Shown: positions 39,563 through 45,164 of the stretch, in pieces
Position numbering within the stretch: the stretch's first letter is position 1
Layout: each line of letters starts with the position of its first letter
Source: JAPUDQ01 sp964462335
Lineage (GTDB): Bacteria; Patescibacteriota; Saccharimonadia; Saccharimonadales; Saccharimonadaceae
Direction: 5' to 3'
DNA: 45,164 nucleotides
Assembly: GCA_964462335.1 (NCBI GenBank)
Contig: CAYWYG010000004.1
Span: 1 to 45,164 of the forward strand
Program-made: the position numbers and the translations under genes
Notes under the pieces: model-generated
What the model was told of the DNA's origin: nothing
Databases searched by the model: none
The model's input: only the letters and a program-made list of their open reading frames with translations

Positions 39563-41563
39563 ATGACAGCTCAGGATATTCGCAAAGCGTATTTGGATTT
39601 CTTCGCGGCACGTGGTCACGTGGTGATCCCGCGTGCCAAAGTCGTGCCCGACAATGATCCAACGACGCTGTTCACAGGCAGTGGGATGCAGCCGCTTGTG
39701 CCATATTTGCTCGGTGAAACTCACCCCTCAGGCACTCGCCTCGTCGATAGTCAGACGTGTTTGCGCGCTCAGGATATCGACGAAGTCGGCGACAATCGTC
39801 ACACGACATTTTTCGAGATGCTCGGGAACTGGAGTCTGGGTGATTATTTCAAAGCTGAGCAGCTACCGTGGTTTTTTGAATTTCTGGTAGATCAAATCGG
39901 GCTCGACCCGACAAAGATATACGTGACGGCATTTATCGGTGATGCACAATTTGATCTGCCAAAGGATGAGGTGAGTGCGCAGCTCTGGCATGATATGTTC
40001 AAGGCCAAAGGTGTCGATGCGGGTATTGCTGAGATAGGGAGTGAACAGGCAGGGTATGAGCGTGGTATCAAACCAGGAGAGCGGATATTTTACTATGACG
40101 GCAAGAAAAACTGGTGGGCACCCGAGGGTGAACCATCCAAGATGAGTGTCGGGCAGCCTGGCGGACCGGATAGTGAAGTCTTCTATGAGTTTGATTTCGT
40201 CGAACATGATACGCGATTTGGCGAGCACTGCCATCCGAACTGTGACTGCGGTCGGTTTATGGAGATCGGTAACTCAGTCTTTATGGAATATATCCGAACA
40301 GATAGCGGATTTGAAAAATTACCGAAGCAAAACGTCGATTTTGGTGGTGGGCTTGAGCGTATTTCGGCTGCAGCACTCAATTCACCTGATGTATTCAAAA
40401 TCAGTATCTTGTGGCCGATCATCGAAAAATTACAATCGCTGAGTGGCAAGACGTATGACAGTCATACCGAGAGTATGCGCGTGATCGCTGATCATCTGCG
40501 CGCCGCGACATTTATGGCGGTCGATGGTATCAGCCCGAGCAACAAGGAGCAGGGCTATGTCATGCGACGTCTGTTGCGTCGTGCTATCCGCTATAGCTTC
40601 GATCTTGGTATTGAGCAGAATTTCCTCGAGTCAGTTGTGCCGGTCATCGCCGATCTGTATCACAATGATTTTCCGGAAGTCGCCGAGCGCCGCGAGGAAG
40701 TCGTCGCGATACTCGTCCGCGAGGAAAAAGCGTTTCGTCAGACACTGCGCAAAGGTCTCCGCGAGCTCGAGCGGGCATTTGCGACGCCCGAATCACCATC
40801 ATTACAAGAAGGGGCTCGCCCCTTCTCAGGTGCCGCTGCTTCGCAACGCGACAGCCTGCCTTCCCCCGAATCAACGGCTTACGCCGCTGATTCGCCCGCG
40901 CTACGCACGGGTGCTGGCGCAATAATCTTTACACTCTATGACACCTATGGCTTCCCGGTAGAACTGTCCGTCGAAGAGTGCTTCACTCGTGGCATTGAGC
41001 TGCCCAAGAACTGGCACGAGCAATTTGATGCTAAGATGCGAGAGCAACGTGAGCGTAGTCAGACCGCCCAAAAAGGTGTCTTCAAAGGCGGCCTCGCGGG
41101 GCACGATGACATTCACAAAAAGTATCACACGGCGACCCACCTCATGTACAAAGCACTTCGTATGGTGCTGGGTGATCACGTGATCCAGCGCGGGAGCAAT
41201 ATCACTGATGAGCGGCTCAGGTTTGATTTCTCAAATCCTGAAAAAGTCACACCAGAGCAAATTGCCGAGGTCGAGCGTATCGTCAACGAGGTGATAGAGA
41301 CTGATTATCCGATGACCTGGAAAGAATACCCGACCGAAGAAGCATTTGCGCGCGGTGCACTCGGTGCATTTGGCGACAAATACGGCGCGACGGTCAAAGT
41401 CTACCAGGCGGGTCCTGACGACGCACCGTTTAGTCTTGAGATCTGCGGAGGTCCGCACGTCGACCATACTGGCCAGCTCGGCGAGGGCGGCAAGACATTC
41501 AAGATCACCAAAGAAGAAGCCAGTTCCGCTGGCATCAGGCGTATCAAGGCTATACTTCAGTAA
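39563..41563 (+). CDS. alaS: Alanyl-tRNA synthetase, short form with palindrome-rich insertion
   Basis: Charges tRNA-Ala. 666 residues against about 875 in E. coli. The catalytic core is complete (AYLDFFAARGHVVIPRAKVVP, SGMQPLVPYLLGE, HTTFFEMLGNWSLGDYF, GFGGGLER-like DFGGGLERI, YVMRRLLRRAIRY). The editing domain has its metal motifs HTATH and CGGPH. The C-terminal C-Ala oligomerisation domain is absent, ending soon after GIRRIKAILQ, as in other reduced CPR enzymes. Residues about 412-452, just before IIFTLYDTYGFPVEL, are an extra Pro/Ser/Ala-rich stretch encoded by several palindromes (separate entry). Leaderless-type promoter. Confidence 0.94.
   Translation: MTAQDIRKAYLDFFAARGHVVIPRAKVVPDNDPTTLFTGSGMQPLVPYLLGETHPSGTRLVDSQTCLRAQDIDEVGDNRHTTFFEMLGNWSLGDYFKAEQLPWFFEFLVDQIGLDPTKIYVTAFIGDAQFDLPKDEVSAQLWHDMFKAKGVDAGIAEIGSEQAGYERGIKPGERIFYYDGKKNWWAPEGEPSKMSVGQPGGPDSEVFYEFDFVEHDTRFGEHCHPNCDCGRFMEIGNSVFMEYIRTDSGFEKLPKQNVDFGGGLERISAAALNSPDVFKISILWPIIEKLQSLSGKTYDSHTESMRVIADHLRAATFMAVDGISPSNKEQGYVMRRLLRRAIRYSFDLGIEQNFLESVVPVIADLYHNDFPEVAERREEVVAILVREEKAFRQTLRKGLRELERAFATPESPSLQEGARPFSGAAASQRDSLPSPESTAYAADSPALRTGAGAIIFTLYDTYGFPVELSVEECFTRGIELPKNWHEQFDAKMREQRERSQTAQKGVFKGGLAGHDDIHKKYHTATHLMYKALRMVLGDHVIQRGSNITDERLRFDFSNPEKVTPEQIAEVERIVNEVIETDYPMTWKEYPTEEAFARGALGAFGDKYGATVKVYQAGPDDAPFSLEICGGPHVDHTGQLGEGGKTFKITKEEASSAGIRRIKAILQ
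40807..40911 (+). repeat. Cluster of palindromes inserted in alaS
   Basis: AGAAGGGGC-TC-GCCCCTTCT (40807-40826), GCTGCTTCGC/GCGACAGC imperfect (40835-40855), GAATCA-A-CGGC/GCCG-C-TGATTC (40868-40893), and a short CCCG/CGGG hairpin (40895-40911). Together they encode an in-frame insertion of about 40 residues with no match in ordinary AlaRS. Confidence 0.75.
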
Positions 41564-41682
41564 TTATACAAGCGTGCACAGGCCACTTGCATACATATGT
41601 AAAGTCTGCTACCATACAGCTAATGTTTCAAATGTGAGATATGAAACAAACACCAGGGACTTATAAAGGGAGAGTTAGAACT

Positions 41683-43995
41683 ATGCGCGCGACGCGTCGT
41701 TTTGTGTTTAGAATCCGATTGCCGCTAGAGAAATCGATTGCATCGACAAGTGTAATGGTAATCGCACTATTGACCATATGTGGCTATGAGCTGCTCCGCG
41801 TAGTGTCTGTTGCTGCGGCGGCTCCGCAAGACACCTATAGCTGGTCGAGGAACATCGGCAGTGGCGGGTGTAAGGACGCTCCGATGAGGCCGATGGGTCT
41901 TACGATCTCAAACAATAAACTCTACATTACTGATTTTGACAGCAATCAACGAGTGTATGTCACCGATGCAAATGGCAATGGCATAACGGCATTTGGAACT
42001 CTTGGTACAAGTGACGGCTTATTCTGGCGACCTTTTGGTATCGCACATGATAGTAGCGGTAATATTTACGTTAGCGATAACGATATTGGCCGTATCCAAA
42101 AATTCGACAGCAATGGTACATACCTGAGCAAATTCGGCAGTCCCGGCACAGGAAATGGTCAGTTCCAGGGGCCAGTAGGTGTTGCGGTTGATAGTATGAA
42201 CAATATTTATGTAGCAGATGGTGGCAACAATCGTGTCCAAAAATTCGACAGCAATGGTACATACCTGAGCAAATTCGGCAGTCCCGGCACAGGAAATGGT
42301 CAGTTCCAGGGGCCAGTAGGTGTTGCGGTTGATAGTATGAACAATATTTATGTAGCAGATGGTGGCAACAATCGTGTCCAAAAATTCGACAGCAATGGTA
42401 CATACCTGAGCAAATTCGGTAGCCCTGGCATAGGGGATGGACAGTTCAGTACGCCCGCTGCCATAGCAATAGACGCTACCGGGAATAGTTATGTGACTGA
42501 CGGAAACAATAACACTATCCAAAAATTTGACAGCAACGGTGTCTTTCTGAGTAAATTTGGTAGCTCAGGCACGGGTGATGGCCAATTTGACAATGCAATG
42601 GGAATTGCAATCGATAGTACTGGCAATATCTTCGTTGCAGATTATGGTAACCACCGTATCCAAAAATTTGACAGCAACGGTGTCTACCTCACTCAATTTA
42701 CCTATGTCGATCCTACTATCACACCAGAGGATCTTTGTTACCCAGCGGGCATAGATCGTGATACTGAGGGCAATATATACACGGCTGACAGGATATGGCA
42801 CAACATCAAGGTGTACCGACCTGACGGTAGTCTGCTTCGAGTGATTGGTAGTGAAGGTACTGCTGATGGCCAGCTGCAATACCCGACTGGGCTTGCCATT
42901 GCGCCATCGGGTAATGTCTATGTGGCGGACACTAGTAATAGCCGTATACAAATATTCGATAAAAATGGCGTCTATGTCGCACAGTTTGGAACCCTTGGCG
43001 CAGGCAATGGCCAGTTTAATTCACCGGAAGGTATTGCAATAGACTCTCAGGGTCAAGTCTATGTGACAGATGTCGAGAATAAAAATGTGCAGGTATTTGA
43101 ATCAGACGGCACCTATATTCGTCAGTTTGGTGCGCCCGGTTCCGGTGACGGACAGTTTCAAGACCCCATAGCTATCGCACTTGATGATAGTGGCAACATC
43201 TACGTCAGCGACTATCTCTTGAACCGTATCCAGAAATTTGATAACGCCGGGAATTACCTTACCCAGTGGGGCATGACAGGTACGGGTAATGGCCAATTTA
43301 GCCATGCGCGAGGTATCACAGTGGATTCGATGGGGTATATTCTGGTCGTTGATTCGACAGTCGATGGCGAGTGCCCAGGGTGCGAAGTAGTTCGTGTCCA
43401 GAAATTTACTGCCGATGGCACATATGTCACCCAGTTTGGGCAGTATGGCTTGGCCCAAAACCAACTCCTGCCTGCATGGGGCGTCGTGACTGATGATAAC
43501 GGCTATGTGTACGTCGCGGATCAAGAAAGTGCATTTCTTGGGAAAGCCTCTGTAACCTATCGTGAATCTATCAAAATTTCTGTATGGAGTTCGCCCGTAC
43601 CGGTAGGCGCACCACGAGATGTCGTGACTACACCCACAGACACGACACTAAAAGTCTCTTGGCGTCCTCCTGTCGTCACAGGCTCTACTCCGTTTACGTA
43701 CTCCGTCCAATACAGGATCTTAGGTGGTTCAGCATGGACTACTGCTGCCGAGAGTCTATCGAGCGGCGTGCTAGCGTATACGATCAATGGCCTGAGTGGT
43801 GCAACTCACTACGAGGTAAGGGTTGTTGCTGGTAATGTGCTAGGGCAGAGCGCGGGTATGACTGCTGGTGCTACAACCAGTTCCTCAAAGCTTGCAAATA
43901 CCGGTATGGATGCGCCGCTGATTATGGGCGTTGGTCTTGTTGGCATGATACTTGGCGCGAGGTACGTAGTCCGCTATTATCGAGCGCGCAGTTAA
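41683..43995 (+). CDS. Secreted NHL-repeat beta-propeller protein with LANTG sorting-type tail
   Basis: About 770 residues from ATG 41683, chosen because AAAGGGAGAG precedes it and it starts directly with the basic signal region (MRATRRFVFRIRL); ATG 41641 is the alternative. A hydrophobic segment (SVMVIALLTICGYELLRVVSVAAAA) is followed by about a dozen NHL repeats of roughly 47 residues (GNGQFxxPxGVAVDSxxNIYVADxxNNRVQKFDSNGTYLSKFG), forming one or two beta-propellers. A fibronectin III-like domain (APRDVVTTPTDTTLKVSWRPP, about 655-745) and a tail SSKLANTG, hydrophobic helix, RARS follow. It is probably surface-attached by a sortase. Two propeller repeats are identical in DNA. Ligand unknown. 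Confidence 0.88.
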   Translation: MRATRRFVFRIRLPLEKSIASTSVMVIALLTICGYELLRVVSVAAAAPQDTYSWSRNIGSGGCKDAPMRPMGLTISNNKLYITDFDSNQRVYVTDANGNGITAFGTLGTSDGLFWRPFGIAHDSSGNIYVSDNDIGRIQKFDSNGTYLSKFGSPGTGNGQFQGPVGVAVDSMNNIYVADGGNNRVQKFDSNGTYLSKFGSPGTGNGQFQGPVGVAVDSMNNIYVADGGNNRVQKFDSNGTYLSKFGSPGIGDGQFSTPAAIAIDATGNSYVTDGNNNTIQKFDSNGVFLSKFGSSGTGDGQFDNAMGIAIDSTGNIFVADYGNHRIQKFDSNGVYLTQFTYVDPTITPEDLCYPAGIDRDTEGNIYTADRIWHNIKVYRPDGSLLRVIGSEGTADGQLQYPTGLAIAPSGNVYVADTSNSRIQIFDKNGVYVAQFGTLGAGNGQFNSPEGIAIDSQGQVYVTDVENKNVQVFESDGTYIRQFGAPGSGDGQFQDPIAIALDDSGNIYVSDYLLNRIQKFDNAGNYLTQWGMTGTGNGQFSHARGITVDSMGYILVVDSTVDGECPGCEVVRVQKFTADGTYVTQFGQYGLAQNQLLPAWGVVTDDNGYVYVADQESAFLGKASVTYRESIKISVWSSPVPVGAPRDVVTTPTDTTLKVSWRPPVVTGSTPFTYSVQYRILGGSAWTTAAESLSSGVLAYTINGLSGATHYEVRVVAGNVLGQSAGMTAGATTSSSKLANTGMDAPLIMGVGLVGMILGARYVVRYYRARS
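42096..42420 (+). repeat. 141-bp tandem repeats in the NHL protein gene
   Basis: 42096-42236 and 42237-42377 are identical as read, and 42378-42420 starts a third copy before diverging. The unit is 47 codons, one NHL blade. The zero divergence suggests recent expansion. Confidence 0.85.
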
Positions 43996-44102
43996 CTGTC
44001 GAACGCCTATATAATAGGACGTGGCTATATCTGAGAGGGTAGCGGGATGTTGAAAGAACCATCAAGGAAGGGCTAGCCTAATGGCGTCAGCCTCATTAAA
44101 CT

Positions 44103-44987
44103 TTAGTGTAGAGCTTCTGCAAGCTGTTCGATAACCTGTCGTGCGAGTGACAGGTCTGGTACTACTCGGTGGTATGTTGTGGTTGGTTCTGATTCGCCCA
44201 AGAGCTGTCCGGGCTCCATCACTGAATTATACTGTCCATCATAGACAAAGCGGCCAGTTGGATCTGGATGGAATAAAAGCTCATTTTGGAAAGTTGGCGG
44301 ACAATTGTGCGTGAGAGCATGATTATCCCACCGTGACATAGTAACGCTGTATTCGTTCGCAACAGCATAAGGGTATGTATCATATGGTCTTGGTTCTGAT
44401 TGTCTTTGTATACGACTCGCAAATTTCAATGTCATCGACGTTTGAGGTGAGACGGGGATGGCGCGGCTTCGTGAGACTGTCGCGCATTCGTATTGCGACT
44501 CCATCTCATCAAGTATTTTTTCTAATTCGTTGACCGACGCATCATAAATTGGAGTAGGGATACCGATTTGTTTCCATAATTCATCTACACCCTTACCCTT
44601 GTAAAGGGGATCATTTGCGATGACCTTGTCTTGCTGTAAATATAGAGCAAGGAGTAATGTAGGTGATTTTGCAATAATATGCACTTGTCCCGTAGTCCAA
44701 TGGAGGACGGCAGATCGTATATCAGGGGCAACTGATGGATGAAGGATAACCGTATAATCAATTCCGACAAAATCACCAAAATGAGTAGGCCTCTCAAGCG
44801 TTGCGACATATGCCTCGACGATAGAAGCGTATAGAGGTTGCTCAGAAGGTCTTAGCCCGGCAACAGAAAGTTTAATCGGGGCTTCGCGTAGTAATTTTGG
44901 AGCATCTTCGTTGATGGCAGTCTCGAAACCGATCATAACTTCGCGAAGATTTTTACGGTCAATTTCAGAGAGAGAGTACTCAATCAT
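44103..44987 (-). CDS. Hypothetical cytoplasmic protein
   Basis: 294 residues, no signal peptide or membrane helix. The N-terminus is helical (LSEIDRKNLREVMIGFETAINEDAPKLLREAP). A hydrophobic beta-rich centre follows (FGDFVGIDYTVILHPSVAPDIRSAVLHWTTGQVHIIAKSP), then a helical stretch (NELEKILDEMESQYECATV) and a Pro/Tyr-rich C-terminal half. I recognise no family. TATAGT lies 6 bases before the ATG on the minus strand, a leaderless-type arrangement. It stands alone between the NHL gene, convergent, and the FtsA/PilM-like gene, divergent; base composition is AT-richer than average here. Confidence 0.65.
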   Translation of the reverse strand: MIEYSLSEIDRKNLREVMIGFETAINEDAPKLLREAPIKLSVAGLRPSEQPLYASIVEAYVATLERPTHFGDFVGIDYTVILHPSVAPDIRSAVLHWTTGQVHIIAKSPTLLLALYLQQDKVIANDPLYKGKGVDELWKQIGIPTPIYDASVNELEKILDEMESQYECATVSRSRAIPVSPQTSMTLKFASRIQRQSEPRPYDTYPYAVANEYSVTMSRWDNHALTHNCPPTFQNELLFHPDPTGRFVYDGQYNSVMEPGQLLGESEPTTTYHRVVPDLSLARQVIEQLAEALH

Positions 44988-44993
44988 AAAAAG

Positions 44994-44999
44994 ACTATA
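44994..44999 (-). promoter_or_regulatory. -10 box of the gene at 44103-44987
   Basis: Minus strand TATAGT, six bases before ATG 44987. Confidence 0.5.
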
Positions 45000-45047
45000 A
45001 AATATTATATATAAAATAGCAAGTTGATCATAGATAAAAGATTGTTA

Positions 45048-45053
45048 TATAAT
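45048..45053 (+). promoter_or_regulatory. -10 box of the FtsA/PilM-like gene
   Basis: TATAAT, seven bases before ATG 45061; leaderless type. Confidence 0.5.
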
Positions 45054-45060
45054 CGTGATA

Positions 45061-45164
45061 ATGCTTTTAGATAAAATAAAGGGTAAATTGCCCAGACGAT
45101 CTGATGATGCCGATTCAATAATCGTGGGGCTCGATATTGGGACTGAGTTTGTCAAAGTCTTGAT
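45061..45164 (+). CDS. FtsA/PilM-like actin-fold ATPase (partial, 5' end only)
   Basis: The first 34 codons are inside the window. After a charged start (MLLDKIKGKLPRRSDDADS) comes IIVGLDIGTEFVKVL, the phosphate-1 motif of the actin/Hsp70 ATPase superfamily in the form seen in FtsA (cell-division membrane anchor of FtsZ) and PilM (type IV pilus assembly). Too little is visible to choose. Confidence 0.6.
   Translation, partial: MLLDKIKGKLPRRSDDADSIIVGLDIGTEFVKVL

Noticed and set aside
42096..42420. Regular repeats as a CRISPR array
   Set aside because: Copies are contiguous 141-bp coding units without spacers and encode NHL blades.
42071..42522. Long minus-strand ORFs opposite the NHL gene
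   Set aside because: They mirror the tandem repeats of the sense gene; repeated Cys/His/Tyr peptides with no promoter. Shadow ORFs.
1..45164. tRNA or rRNA genes
   Set aside because: I looked for T-loop (GTTCRA) and acceptor-stem patterns between genes and found none that fit.

Overview
The window looks like a piece of a Candidate Phyla Radiation genome, most probably a Saccharibacteria (TM7)-type organism. The grounds are a standard genetic code (TGA is a stop), very compact spacing, a short AlaRS lacking the C-terminal domain, a short MetRS, an NrtR-type NAD salvage set, and disordered or membrane proteins of a kind I associate with that phylum. The lineage is an inference. Two 100-N gaps are flanked by exact 55-bp duplications and look like unmerged contig ends; collapsing each duplication restores a 506-codon metG.

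Layout: (1) 1-6.2 kb is an AT-richer accessory island: a shortened ThrRS-like gene behind a threonine leader-peptide attenuator, a TauE-type permease, three Nudix genes, a GIY-YIG protein and a small P-loop kinase, divided by four copies of a composite palindromic repeat found nowhere else here. (2) 6.2-20.6 kb is housekeeping: ppsA, pyk, pgk, tpiA, a tail-anchored acidic disordered protein, a UvrD/PcrA helicase with an overlapping Nudix gene, a DUF348/G5 cell-wall protein, rsmA, an unknown anchored protein and a laccase-domain (YfiH/PgeF) protein. (3) 20.8-31.6 kb holds metG and an NAD block: pncB-Nudix fusion and pncA on the minus strand; a divergent operon of J-domain/pseudokinase, VWA protein, PurA-like enzyme and GNAT; then nadE, a histidine phosphatase and nrtR on the minus strand. 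A shared 21-bp palindrome (TTAGYGT, 7 bases, ACRCWAW) lies in the control regions of pncA, the J-kinase operon and nadE, and is proposed as the NrtR operator. (4) 31.7-36.5 kb: tatD, two small unknown genes, cysteine desulfurase, a DUF218 protein and mnmA. (5) 36.5-45.2 kb: a secreted metallophosphoesterase with Ig-like repeats, a small helical protein, alaS, a secreted NHL-repeat protein, an unknown gene and the start of an FtsA/PilM-like gene. Both secreted proteins end in LANTG, a membrane segment and a basic tail.

Three themes stand out. First, the NrtR-type regulon appears to include four proteins with no known role in NAD metabolism. Second, palindromes are inserted in frame inside conserved genes (rsmA, pncB, mnmA twice, tatD, alaS); one family encodes (A/S)QGxTL in three unrelated proteins. 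Third, at least a dozen genes have a -10 box 6-9 bases before the start codon and so probably give leaderless mRNAs, while operon-internal genes and the J-kinase/VWA pair use Shine-Dalgarno sites.
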